NCBI RefSeq assembly: GCF_030161095.1
Contig: NZ_BSPP01000017.1
Coordinates: forward strand, 1-64,000
DNA length: 64,000 nucleotides
Direction: 5' to 3'
Origin: Cypionkella aquatica
Lineage (GTDB): Bacteria; Pseudomonadota; Alphaproteobacteria; Rhodobacterales; Rhodobacteraceae
Shown piece by piece: positions 51,138 through 59,436 of this stretch; the first letter of the stretch is position 1, and each line of letters opens with the position of its first letter. The translations under genes were made by a program, and so were the position numbers. Under the pieces are notes generated by a model. That model had not been told where the DNA came from. It ran no database searches and worked only from the letters and a program-made list of their open reading frames with translations.

Positions 51138-53203
51138 GCCGGACTGTGGTGTTCGACCCGCTTATCGCGGCCCCGGTGATCTGGGCGCTGGCGATCCTTG
51201 CCGCGCTGCTGGTGGCCTTCGCCTTATGGAAAGGCCTGCGCGGCTGGCTGCTGCGCGGCTTGGCGTTCATCGCCTTGGGCGTGGCCTTGGCCAACCCGTC
51301 CTTGCAGGAAGAAAACCGCAAGCCCTTGTCTGACATCATCTTATTGCTGATCGACGAAAGCTCCAGCCAATCCCTGTCAGACCGCAAAGCCCAATCCGAA
51401 GCCGCGATTGCCAAAGTATCAGCCGAAGTCGCGGCCCTGCCCAACACCGAACTGCGCCTGATCCGCTTTGGCGATGGCCCCGAAGATGCCGGAACCTTGG
51501 CGATGACGGCGCTTGCGCAGGCCATGGCCGAAGAACCCCGCGCCCGCATTGCCGGAGCCATTTTGGTAAGCGATGGTCAGGTCCACGATCTTGGCCTTGC
51601 CCCCGCCTTGCCCGCGCCGCTGCATGTGCTGCTGACCGGAAAACAGCAGGATTGGGACCGCCGCCTGATTATCAAAGACGCCCCCGCTTTTGCGATCTTG
51701 GGCGAAGAATTCAAGCTGACGCTGCGCATTGACGACAAAGGGGCGGTGCCATCCTCGGCTGGGCTGACCGTGGCTTTGACCATCGGCGTTGACTCCGACG
51801 CGCCACTTACGTTTGAAATCCCGGTAAACGAGGATATGGAACTGCCCGTCCGCCTGCCACATGCAGGCATGAACGTGCTGCAATTCTCGGTCGCCCCGGT
51901 GGATGGCGAACTGACCGACCGCAACAACGCCGCTGTGGTACAAGTCAACGGCGTGCGGGACCGTCTGCGGGTGCTCCTGGTGTCCGGAGAGCCACACACC
52001 GGAGAACGGGTCTGGCGCAACCTTCTGAAATCCGATCCATCGGTGGATCTGGTGCATTTCACCATCCTGCGCCCGCCGGAGAAGCAAGACGGCGTGCCAG
52101 TGGAAGAACTGTCGCTGATCGCCTTCCCCACCCGCGAATTGTTTGTGGAAAAAATCAAGGATTTCGACCTGATCATCTTTGATCGCTACCGGATGCGGGG
52201 CATCCTGCCGATGGAATATATTGATAACGTTGTGCAATATGTCAAAAATGGTGGCACGGTGCTGGTCGCCGCTGGCCCGGAATTTGGCGCGGTCGATAGC
52301 CTGTGGCGCTCGCCCTTGGCGGAAATCCTGCCAGTAGAGCCGACCTCACAAGTCATCGAAGAAGGCTATAAACCCAAACTGACCGACCTTGGCCGCCGCC
52401 ATCCGGTGACCGAAGGCCTAGAAGCACTGTTCCCGAAAGGCTGGGGCCGCTGGTTCCGTCTGATCGACGTGAACCTGTTGCGCGGGCAGGTGCTGATGTC
52501 TGGCCCGCAAGACAAGCCCCTGCTGGTGCTGGACCGGGTCGGCGATGGCCGCATCGCGGTGCTGGCCTCGGATCAGGCATGGCTGTGGGGGCGTGGCTAT
52601 GAAGGCGGCGGTCCACAGTTGGAACTGCTGCGCCGCCTTGCGCATTGGATGCTGAAAGAACCCGAGCTTGAGGAAGAAACTCTGACGGCCACCAACAAGG
52701 CCGATGTCCTGACGATCACCCGCCGCACAGTGTCGGAAACCCCGCCCGGCGACCTGACCATCACCGGGCCGGATGGGGCCGTGCAGACGCTGGCACTTCC
52801 GGCGGCTGGTCCGGGCAAATACAGCGCCGATTGGAAGGCCCCTAGCCTTGGGCTTTATCGCCTGCAGCAAGGGGATCTGGTGCGCGTGGTGGCAGTTGGC
52901 CCCTCGGCCCCGAAAGAGTTTGTCGAAACCCTTGCTTCGGGTGATGGCTTGGCACCTATCGTTGCCACCCTGCAGGGGGGCATTGTGCCGATTGAAGCGG
53001 GCTTGCCCAGCATCCGCGTGGTGCGTGAAGGCCGCCCCGCCGCAGGGCGCGGTTGGATCGGCGTGACGCCGCGCGGTGCGTTTGTGACCGAAGATTTGCG
53101 CATCACCCCGCTGGTTCCAGGTTGGCTGATGCTGTTGGTGGCGGCAGGTCTGGCGGTGGCGGCTTGGCTGATCGAAGGCCGCTTCAAACGCCGTGCAGCA
53201 TGA
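51134..53203 (+). CDS. Membrane vWA/glutamine-amidotransferase-like protein of the moxR operon
   Basis: A 689-residue membrane protein. Two helices at about 11-54 are followed by a vWA-type domain that keeps a MIDAS-like DESSS (D74-S78, D-x-S-x-S). The middle (about 260-500) is a class I glutamine-amidotransferase-like fold (LRVLLVSGEPHTGERVWRNLLKSDPSVDLVHFTILR ... YVKNGGTVLVAAGPEFG) without an evident catalytic Cys-His-Glu triad. A final membrane helix lies at about 660-683 with a basic tail. With BatA/DUF4159 it probably forms the envelope complex served by MoxR. It ends by overlapping the convergent DUF599 gene by 20 bases. Confidence 0.88.
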   Translation: MSRTVVFDPLIAAPVIWALAILAALLVAFALWKGLRGWLLRGLAFIALGVALANPSLQEENRKPLSDIILLLIDESSSQSLSDRKAQSEAAIAKVSAEVAALPNTELRLIRFGDGPEDAGTLAMTALAQAMAEEPRARIAGAILVSDGQVHDLGLAPALPAPLHVLLTGKQQDWDRRLIIKDAPAFAILGEEFKLTLRIDDKGAVPSSAGLTVALTIGVDSDAPLTFEIPVNEDMELPVRLPHAGMNVLQFSVAPVDGELTDRNNAAVVQVNGVRDRLRVLLVSGEPHTGERVWRNLLKSDPSVDLVHFTILRPPEKQDGVPVEELSLIAFPTRELFVEKIKDFDLIIFDRYRMRGILPMEYIDNVVQYVKNGGTVLVAAGPEFGAVDSLWRSPLAEILPVEPTSQVIEEGYKPKLTDLGRRHPVTEGLEALFPKGWGRWFRLIDVNLLRGQVLMSGPQDKPLLVLDRVGDGRIAVLASDQAWLWGRGYEGGGPQLELLRRLAHWMLKEPELEEETLTATNKADVLTITRRTVSETPPGDLTITGPDGAVQTLALPAAGPGKYSADWKAPSLGLYRLQQGDLVRVVAVGPSAPKEFVETLASGDGLAPIVATLQGGIVPIEAGLPSIRVVREGRPAAGRGWIGVTPRGAFVTEDLRITPLVPGWLMLLVAAGLAVAAWLIEGRFKRRAA

Positions 53204-53876
53204 CCTTGCGCGATTCCGATGCAAACTCGCGCCGGAGCAGCACGGCCGAGGTCAATAGCGTGGTCGCGACCAACACATAAGGCCCCAGCAGCCAGCCCAG
53301 ACTGCCCAAAGCGAAGTAAATCGAGTGCAGCCCCCGGTTAAAGCTTTTCGCTGCCGTGATGTTCAACTCTCCGGCCTGTGCTGCACGATGCGGGGCCATC
53401 GGGTCGGCGGGGTCATTCGGCACCGCCGCCATCATCACCGCGCAATAGCCAAACAAGCGGTTCGACCAGATGAATTTCAGCACCGCATTGGCCAGAAACA
53501 TGATCACCAGCAGCACACGCAGTTGCAATCCAGTGGCATCCGCGGGCAAGGTCAGGTCTTTGGCCAAGCCGACCACCGCCGTCGGATTGCCGATCAGGGC
53601 AATACCACCGCCAATCGCAATCAGCGATGCGCTGGCGAAAAACGCCGTGCCCTGCCGCAGACTGTCGATGATCGACGCGTCAAAAATCCTTGGCTGTCTT
53701 GTCAGAAACTGCCGCATCCACTCGCGCCGATATTCTTTCATCAGAATACTGACAGATGGCCGCCCTGCCGGAGGATGCTCGATCAACCAACCGATCCCAG
53801 CCCAAGCAAACAAGGTCAGTGCCACGCACAGCGCATCAATGGTGCCAAGCGGGCCAATGTTGATCATAGTTTCCAT
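53184..53876 (-). CDS. DUF599 membrane protein
   Basis: A 230-residue inner-membrane protein with about four hydrophobic segments (residues about 12-32, 78-98, 118-140 and 192-216). The stretch RREWMRQFLTRQPRIFDASIIDSLRQGTAFFASASLIAIGG and the conserved FIWSNRLFGYCAVMM mark the DUF599 family, whose function is unknown. The gene is convergent with the moxR operon and its 3' end overlaps it by 20 bases. ATG at 53876; no strong Shine-Dalgarno is seen. It is divergent from glcD, with a 100-base promoter gap. Confidence 0.88.
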   Translation of the reverse strand: METMINIGPLGTIDALCVALTLFAWAGIGWLIEHPPAGRPSVSILMKEYRREWMRQFLTRQPRIFDASIIDSLRQGTAFFASASLIAIGGGIALIGNPTAVVGLAKDLTLPADATGLQLRVLLVIMFLANAVLKFIWSNRLFGYCAVMMAAVPNDPADPMAPHRAAQAGELNITAAKSFNRGLHSIYFALGSLGWLLGPYVLVATTLLTSAVLLRREFASESRKVMLHGV

Positions 53877-53942
53877 GCTTTGAACTTAGGCGCTTGGCCC
53901 AATTCTGGAAAGGCCCAACAGCAGCTTGCCATTTCGGAAAAT

Positions 53943-53961
53943 TGGTTATATTTTCTAACCA
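53943..53961 (+). promoter_or_regulatory. Dyad operator immediately before glcD
   Basis: TGGTTA (53943-53948) and TAACCA (53956-53961) form an exact dyad with a 7-base AT-rich spacer, ending 15 bases before the glcD ATG and overlapping the probable promoter. TGGT-N-ACCA-type dyads are typical of FadR-group GntR regulators such as GlcC and LldR. No such regulator gene is in the window. Confidence 0.5.
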
Positions 53962-53976
53962 CACCAGGAGGCACCC

Positions 53977-55410
53977 ATGGATATGCCCGTTCCCAATGCC
54001 GCGGTGATCGCGCGCAAATCAAAGCTCGTCAGCCGCCTGCGCAGCGTCTTGCCCGCCGATGCGGTGATCTCTGATCCGGCGGAAACCCGCGCTTATGAAT
54101 GTGATGCTCTGACCGCTTACCGCTGCGCGCCCCTTGTCGCCGTGCTGCCACGCACCACCGCTGAAGTCGCCGCTGTGCTGAAGATTTGCCATGAAGAACA
54201 AGTGCCTGTGGTGCCACGCGGCTCTGGCACCAGCCTTGCGGGCGGCGCTTTGCCCACCGCCGATTGTGTGATCATTGGCGTGGCGCGAATGAATGCCGTG
54301 CTGGAAACCGATTATGACAATCGCTTTATCCGGGTACAATCGGGCCGCACCAACCTGTCGGTGACGGGGGCGATTGAATCCGATGGCTGGTTCTATGCGC
54401 CCGACCCGTCCAGCCAGCTCGCCTGCGCCATCGCGGGCAATATTGCCATGAATTCCGGCGGCGCGCATTGCCTGAAATATGGCGTCACCACCAACAATCT
54501 GCTCGGCGTGACCTTGGTGCAGATGGACGGCACCGTGGTCGAGATCGGCGGCCCGTGGCTGGATGCGGCCGGCATCGACCTTTTGGGCGTCATTTGTGGT
54601 GCCGAGGGCCAGCTTGGCGTTGTCACCGAAGCCACCCTGCGCATCCTGCCAAAACCCGAGGGCGCGCGGCCCGTGCTGGTTGGCTTTGACAGCAACGAAG
54701 TCGCCGGAACCTGCGTGTCCGACATCATCAAGGCAGGCATCCTGCCCGTCGCCATCGAATTCATGGACCGCCCCTGCATCCGTGCCACCGAAGCTTTCGC
54801 CAAAGCTGGCTACCCTGATTGCGAGGCTTTGCTGATCATCGAGGTCGAAGGCGCAGAGTCTGAAATCGCCGAACAACTCGCCCGCATCAAAGCCATTGCG
54901 ATGACCCACAACCCGGTCGAATTCCGCGAAGCGGCAGATGAGGACCAAGCCAAGCGGATCTGGCTTGGCCGCAAATCTGCCTTTGGCGCGATGGGCCAGA
55001 TCAATGATTACATGTGTCTGGATGGCACAATCCCGGTGTCATCGCTGCCCTATGTGCTGCGCCGGATTGGCGAGATGAGCACGGCATACGGCCTTGATGT
55101 TGGCAATGTCTTTCACGCGGGCGACGGCAACATGCACCCGCTGATCCTGTTTGATGCCAACAAACCCGGTGATCTTGAACTCTGCGAAGCTTTCGGCGCT
55201 GACATTCTTAAGCTCTGTGTCGAGGTTGGCGGCTGCCTCACCGGCGAACATGGTGTGGGCATCGAAAAGCGCGATCTGATGTCGGTGCAATTCAATCCGG
55301 TGGATCTTGAAGCGCAACTGCGCGTCAAGGATGTGTTTGATCCGGGCTGGCTGTTGAACCCGGCGAAAGTATTTCCACTGGATGTGACTGCGGGGCGGCG
55401 TGCGGGCTGA
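53977..55410 (+). CDS. glcD: Glycolate oxidase subunit GlcD
   Basis: A 477-residue FAD-linked oxidase. The FAD_binding_4 domain begins at PLVAVLPRTTAEVAAVLKICHEEQVPVVPRGSGTSLAGGALP and contains IAGNIAMNSGGAHCLKYGVTTNNLLGV; the C-terminal domain ends GNVFHAGDGNMHPLILFD with its HAGDGN cofactor/substrate loop and LTGEHGVGIEKR. GlcD with GlcE and GlcF oxidises glycolate to glyoxylate and passes electrons to the respiratory chain. CCAGGAGG precedes the ATG. It heads glcDEF, with a putative repressor dyad upstream. Confidence 0.95.
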   Translation: MDMPVPNAAVIARKSKLVSRLRSVLPADAVISDPAETRAYECDALTAYRCAPLVAVLPRTTAEVAAVLKICHEEQVPVVPRGSGTSLAGGALPTADCVIIGVARMNAVLETDYDNRFIRVQSGRTNLSVTGAIESDGWFYAPDPSSQLACAIAGNIAMNSGGAHCLKYGVTTNNLLGVTLVQMDGTVVEIGGPWLDAAGIDLLGVICGAEGQLGVVTEATLRILPKPEGARPVLVGFDSNEVAGTCVSDIIKAGILPVAIEFMDRPCIRATEAFAKAGYPDCEALLIIEVEGAESEIAEQLARIKAIAMTHNPVEFREAADEDQAKRIWLGRKSAFGAMGQINDYMCLDGTIPVSSLPYVLRRIGEMSTAYGLDVGNVFHAGDGNMHPLILFDANKPGDLELCEAFGADILKLCVEVGGCLTGEHGVGIEKRDLMSVQFNPVDLEAQLRVKDVFDPGWLLNPAKVFPLDVTAGRRAG

Positions 55411-55503
55411 TCTGCTGGGGCCTCACCCCCCGCTACGAAGTATCTTCGCTATTTCTTGGCAAACTTCGACGCGCCCAAGGATATGTGAGCAGAAAGGATG
55501 ACC

Positions 55504-56568
55504 ATGCGGCCCAGAACGGAAGCCGAGTTGAGCGAAATGATAAAGGGCGCTCAGGCTTTGCGTGTCCAAGGCGGTGGCACGCGCAGGATTGGGCATGCGG
55601 TAGGCGAGATCTTGGATACATCAGGGCTAAGCGGTGTTCAGCTTTACGAGCCCGGCGCTCTGACTTTGGTGGCGCTTGCGGGCACGTCGCTGGCCGAGAT
55701 TGAGGCCTTGCTGGCCACGGAACGGCAGCGTTTGGCGTTTGAGGTGCCAGATATGCGCGGGCTTTTAGGCCGCAAGGGCGCTTCAACCATCGGCGGCGTG
55801 GTGGCGGCAAATGCCTCGGGCCCGCGCCGGGTGCAGCTGGGGGCCTGCCGCGATGCGCTCCTTGGGGTGCGGTTTGTCGATGGCCGCGGCGATGTGATCA
55901 AGAACGGCGGCCGGGTGATGAAGAACGTCACCGGCTACGATCTGGTCAAGCTGCTGGCCGGATCGCAGGGCACCTTGGGGGTGTTAAGCGAAGTATCTTT
56001 CAAAGTGCAAGCGGTGCCAGAAGCCTGCGTGACTCTAACCGCCGCGCGCGACTTGCCGCAGGGGTTGGCGGATTTGCGGGCGGCTTTGGGCTCGCCCTAT
56101 GACATATCAGGTGCAGCTTGGATGGCGGGCCGTGTGATGATCCGGCTGGAGGGCATGGCAGGCTCAGTCGCCTATCGCGCCGAACGCCTGCAAGATTTGC
56201 TGGGGTTTGAAGCTGGCGCGGCAGATTGGGCGGCGATCCGCGATGTGACAGCCTTTGCGGACAAGCCCGGTGCGGTGTGGAAGCTTTCCATCAAACCAAC
56301 CGAAGCCGCCGGGCTGATTGACCGTCTGGGGCTAGAGGCGATCTGCGACTGGGGCGGCGGTTTGATCTGGCTGCTTGATCCGTCAGGCCAATCCGATGTG
56401 CGCGCCGCGGTAGGGGCCACGGGTCAGGCCAGCTTGGTACGGGCGCTGCCGGGGATGGAGCGGGTGCCAGTGTTCCCGCCCGAACCCGCCGCCATCGCCG
56501 CTTTGACCGCTGGGCTGCGCGCGAAATTCGATCCGCGCGGCATTTTCAATCCGGGGATGATGGTCTGA
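55504..56568 (+). CDS. glcE: Glycolate oxidase subunit GlcE
   Basis: A 354-residue FAD-binding subunit, shorter than GlcD and lacking its C-terminal catalytic half. Features: RVQGGGTRRIG, LTLVALAGTSLAEIEALLATERQRLAFEVPD, the flavin loop STIGGVVAANASGPRRVQLGACRDALLGVRFVDGRG and KNVTGYDLVKLLAGSQGTLGVL. Start 55504 rather than 55498 is favoured because AAAGG then has a 6-base spacer. It follows glcD after 93 bases and shares one base with glcF (TGATG). Confidence 0.93.
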   Translation: MRPRTEAELSEMIKGAQALRVQGGGTRRIGHAVGEILDTSGLSGVQLYEPGALTLVALAGTSLAEIEALLATERQRLAFEVPDMRGLLGRKGASTIGGVVAANASGPRRVQLGACRDALLGVRFVDGRGDVIKNGGRVMKNVTGYDLVKLLAGSQGTLGVLSEVSFKVQAVPEACVTLTAARDLPQGLADLRAALGSPYDISGAAWMAGRVMIRLEGMAGSVAYRAERLQDLLGFEAGAADWAAIRDVTAFADKPGAVWKLSIKPTEAAGLIDRLGLEAICDWGGGLIWLLDPSGQSDVRAAVGATGQASLVRALPGMERVPVFPPEPAAIAALTAGLRAKFDPRGIFNPGMMV

Positions 56569-57839
56569 TGCAGACGCATTTCACTGACACACAACTGGCC
56601 GATCCCAAGCTGGCCGAGGCCAACAAGATCCTGCGATCCTGCGTGCATTGCGGCTTTTGCACCGCAACTTGCCCGACATATCAAGTGCTTGGCGACGAGT
56701 TGGACAGCCCGCGCGGCCGGATCTATCTGATCAAGGAAATGCTGGAAACCGGCCGCCCCGCCGATGCCCGCACCGTCAAGCATCTGGATCGCTGCCTGTC
56801 CTGCCTTGCCTGCACCACCACTTGCCCCTCTGGGGTCGACTATATGCATTTGATCGACCAAGCCCGCTCTTATGTCGAGAAAACCTACAAACGCCCGCTG
56901 TCGGATCGGGCATTGCGCTGGGTTTTGGCCAAGGTAATCCCGCATCCGACACGCTTCCGGATGGCGCTGTTCGCCGCCAAACTGGGCCGCCCCTTTGCGC
57001 GCCTGATCCCCGATCCCCGCTTGCGCGCCATGCTGGCGATGGCCCCAAAGACTATCCCCCCGGTCAGCCGCAACGATGATGCGCAGACCTTTCCCGCCGC
57101 CCGCCCACAGCGGATGCGGGTGGCGCTGATGACCGGCTGCGCGCAGAAGGCCCTGAACACCGATATCAACGACGCCACCATCCGCCTGTTGCAACGCTTG
57201 GGCTGCGAGGTGGTGATACCCCAAGATATGGGCTGCTGTGGCGCGCTGACACATCATATGGGGCGCGAGGCTGAATCCCACAGCGCCGCCCGCCGCAATA
57301 TCGCGGCGTTTGTCGCCGAGAAACGCCGCGCAGGCCTCGATGCCATCGTGATCAACACCAGCGGTTGCGGCACCACCGTGAAGGATTACGGCCATATGAT
57401 CGGCACGCCCGAGGCCGCTGAAATAGCAAACCTCACCCTTGATATATCCGAGCTGTTGCAACGCCTGACCCTGCCCCAAGGCGCGCCCAAAGGCCTGACG
57501 GTCGCCTATCATGCGGCCTGCAGTCTGCAACACGGCCAGCAGATCAAGACCGCGCCGAAAGACCTCCTGAAACGCGTGGGCTTCACCGTGGTCGAGCCGG
57601 CCGACAGCCATCTGTGTTGCGGCTCGGCTGGCACCTACAATCTTCTGCAACCCGAGATTTCGCAGCAATTGCGCGCCCTCAAGGTCCAGACGCTACAGGC
57701 GAAGAACCCCGACATTATTGCCGCAGGCAATATCGGCTGCATGATGCAAATCGGTGCAGCCACTGCTATTCCGATTGTGCATACGGTCGAGTTGCTGGAT
57801 TGGGCCACAGGTGGGCCGAAACCACGGGCTTTGGGCTGA
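56568..57839 (+). CDS. glcF: Glycolate oxidase iron-sulfur subunit GlcF
   Basis: A 423-residue subunit with two 4Fe-4S motifs (C25, C28, C31, C35 and C76, C79, C82, C86) and two CCG domains (MGCCGALTHH and CCGSAGTYNLL) that bind further cofactors and contact the quinone side. It transfers electrons from GlcDE to the membrane quinone pool. Length and motif order match GlcF. It completes the glcDEF unit; malate synthase and glcC are not adjacent. The next gene starts 57 bases later. Confidence 0.95.
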   Translation: MQTHFTDTQLADPKLAEANKILRSCVHCGFCTATCPTYQVLGDELDSPRGRIYLIKEMLETGRPADARTVKHLDRCLSCLACTTTCPSGVDYMHLIDQARSYVEKTYKRPLSDRALRWVLAKVIPHPTRFRMALFAAKLGRPFARLIPDPRLRAMLAMAPKTIPPVSRNDDAQTFPAARPQRMRVALMTGCAQKALNTDINDATIRLLQRLGCEVVIPQDMGCCGALTHHMGREAESHSAARRNIAAFVAEKRRAGLDAIVINTSGCGTTVKDYGHMIGTPEAAEIANLTLDISELLQRLTLPQGAPKGLTVAYHAACSLQHGQQIKTAPKDLLKRVGFTVVEPADSHLCCGSAGTYNLLQPEISQQLRALKVQTLQAKNPDIIAAGNIGCMMQIGAATAIPIVHTVELLDWATGGPKPRALG

Positions 57840-57895
57840 TTTGCCTCAAATCTGCCCAAGTCTGTGGCTAGCTCGGCGGCAATCCCGGAGGTTCC

Positions 57896-58714
57896 ATGCG
57901 CTTTGCCTTGTTCGCCCTTGTTACGCTTGCCATCTTGCCCGCGCTTGCCGTCCTGCCCGCATTTGCGCAGGAATCGCCATTGGTCAGCCTGCAAACTGGC
58001 GACCAATCAAAGGGGTGGAATGCCGTTGGCCGCTTGAACATGGGCGAGCGCGGCTTTTGCACGGGCACGCTGATTGCCCCGGATCTGGTACTGACAGCGG
58101 CGCATTGCCTGTTTGACAAGGCCACCGGCGCACGGATCGAGGCCCGCGATATCCAGTTTCTGGCCGGTCTGCGCAATGGCCGCGCCGAGGCGTATCGCGG
58201 CGTCGCCCGCGCCGTGGCCCATCCCGATTATGCCTATACCGGCGAGGATGAACTTAGCCGCACCGCCTATGATATAGCCCTTTTGCAGCTGGATCAGCCG
58301 ATCCGCCAACCGTCGATCCAGCCGATTGCAACAGCCGCGCCACCCATGGTCGGCGATCAGGTTGGCGTATTGTCCTACGCACAAGACCGCGCCGAAGCGC
58401 CGTCGCTGCAGCAGATTTGCCATGTGATCGACAGCTCGCGCGGGGTGCTGGTGCTGTCGTGCAATGTCGATTTCGGCTCATCCGGGGCGCCGATTTTCAG
58501 CATCAATGACGGCGTGCCGCAGATCGTTTCGGTGGTCTCGGCCAAGGCGGAATCCGATGGCCAGAAAGTGTCACTGGGCACCTCGCTGGAAACGCCGCTA
58601 GGCGTGGTGATGGCTGAAATCGCCAAGCGCAACGATCCGGTCACCTTGTCGGGGGCAAAGGTCAACACCCTCTCGGGCGGCAAATCCAGCGGCGCAAAAT
58701 TCATCAAACCCTAA
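57896..58714 (+). CDS. Trypsin-like serine protease (S1 family), exported
   Basis: A 272-residue secreted or periplasmic protease. A signal peptide (cleavage near residue 25) is followed by a chymotrypsin-fold domain with the triad His70 (LTAAHC), Asp126 (YDIALL) and Ser196 in GSSGAPIF, which replaces the usual GDSGGP. Several cysteines can form disulphides (for example C55-C71 and C175-C189). Such V8/glutamyl-endopeptidase-like enzymes act on extracellular proteins. CCGGAGG precedes the ATG at 57896. Its relation to the two I78 inhibitors at 11.5 kb is unproven. Confidence 0.92.
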   Translation: MRFALFALVTLAILPALAVLPAFAQESPLVSLQTGDQSKGWNAVGRLNMGERGFCTGTLIAPDLVLTAAHCLFDKATGARIEARDIQFLAGLRNGRAEAYRGVARAVAHPDYAYTGEDELSRTAYDIALLQLDQPIRQPSIQPIATAAPPMVGDQVGVLSYAQDRAEAPSLQQICHVIDSSRGVLVLSCNVDFGSSGAPIFSINDGVPQIVSVVSAKAESDGQKVSLGTSLETPLGVVMAEIAKRNDPVTLSGAKVNTLSGGKSSGAKFIKP

Positions 58715-58718
58715 GGGT

Positions 58719-58747
58719 CTTGAAAGCCAGCGCGGCACTTCCCAAAT
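58719..58747 (+). promoter_or_regulatory. Sigma32-type heat-shock promoter for hsp20
   Basis: CTTGAAA (58719-58725), 15 bases, then CCCAAAT (58741-58747). The -35 is an exact match to the RpoH consensus CTTGAAA and the -10 resembles CCCCATNT. Transcription would start about 58754, giving a leader of about 105 bases. Confidence 0.7.
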
Positions 58748-58818
58748 CAGCGATGTCCTCGGGATGCCGCAATCGGGCCTGGGGCGTCAACCGCCTTGCC
58801 CCTATGGGAAGGTATCGC

Positions 58819-58852
58819 GCCGTCGCAGGACGGCCATCGCTTGAAAGAGGAT
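58819..58852 (+). promoter_or_regulatory. ROSE-like RNA thermometer hairpins covering the hsp20 ribosome site
   Basis: A GCCGTC-GCAG-GACGGC hairpin (58819-58834) is followed by AUCGCUU-GAA-AGAGGAU (58836-58852), in which the Shine-Dalgarno AGAGGA is paired with a UCGCU stretch. ROSE elements use U(U/C)GCU opposite the Shine-Dalgarno with a G-G mismatch, exactly the arrangement here. Melting at high temperature would free the site for translation of hsp20. Confidence 0.6.
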
Positions 58853-58857
58853 GTCAG

Positions 58858-59334
58858 ATGCGTAACTTTGATTTCGCCCCGCTCTACCGTGCCACCGTTG
58901 GCTTTGACCGTATCGCCGATCTGGTGGATCGCGCGCTCAGCGCCGATGTGGCGCAACCCACCTATCCCCCGTATAACATTGAGAAAACTGCCGATGATGC
59001 CTACCGCATCTCGATCGCCGTGGCCGGTTTCTCGCCTGATGAGCTGTCCGCCGAAGTGAAAGACGGCGCGCTGCATGTCACCGCCCGCAAAGCCCCCGAG
59101 ACCGAGGGCCGTGCCTATCTGCACCGTGGCATCGCCACCCGCGCTTTTGATCGCCGCTTTGCTTTGGCCGATCATGTCCGCGTCACCGGGGCCAGCCACG
59201 AACATGGCATGCTGCACATCGACCTTGTCCGCGAGACGCCCGAGGCCCTGAAGCCGCGCCGGATTGAGATTGGCCGCCGCTCGGATGTCGAGACGAAGGC
59301 GGTTGAGGCTCAGGTAGAAACCGCACAAGCCTAA
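58858..59334 (+). CDS. Small heat shock protein, Hsp20/IbpA type
   Basis: A 158-residue alpha-crystallin-domain chaperone. Residues 1-35 (MRNFDFAPLYRATVGFDRIADLVDRAL) are the IbpA-type N-terminus, the crystallin domain runs from PPYNIEKTADDAYRISIAVAGFSPDELSAEVKDGALHVTARK to about 130, and the C-terminal part contains PRRIEI, the I-x-I-like tail that ties oligomers together. It holds unfolding proteins during heat stress. Start 58858 is set by GAGGA. Control is probably by the sigma32-type promoter and the ROSE-like leader described separately. Confidence 0.95.
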   Translation: MRNFDFAPLYRATVGFDRIADLVDRALSADVAQPTYPPYNIEKTADDAYRISIAVAGFSPDELSAEVKDGALHVTARKAPETEGRAYLHRGIATRAFDRRFALADHVRVTGASHEHGMLHIDLVRETPEALKPRRIEIGRRSDVETKAVEAQVETAQA

Positions 59335-59350
59335 CGCTTGCACAGACCCG

Positions 59351-59377
59351 AAAGGCCCGGCCACGCGCCGGGCCTTT
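59351..59377. terminator. hsp20 terminator
   Basis: AAAGGCCCGGC pairs with GCCGGGCCTTT (11 bases each) around a 5-base loop, followed by TGCTTTGC. It lies 17 bases after the hsp20 stop. Confidence 0.9.
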
Positions 59378-59436
59378 TGCTTTGCCTGCGTTCCTGCGAT
59401 ACTGCGGCCAGACCCCAGCAGCCGGATGAGGCACAG

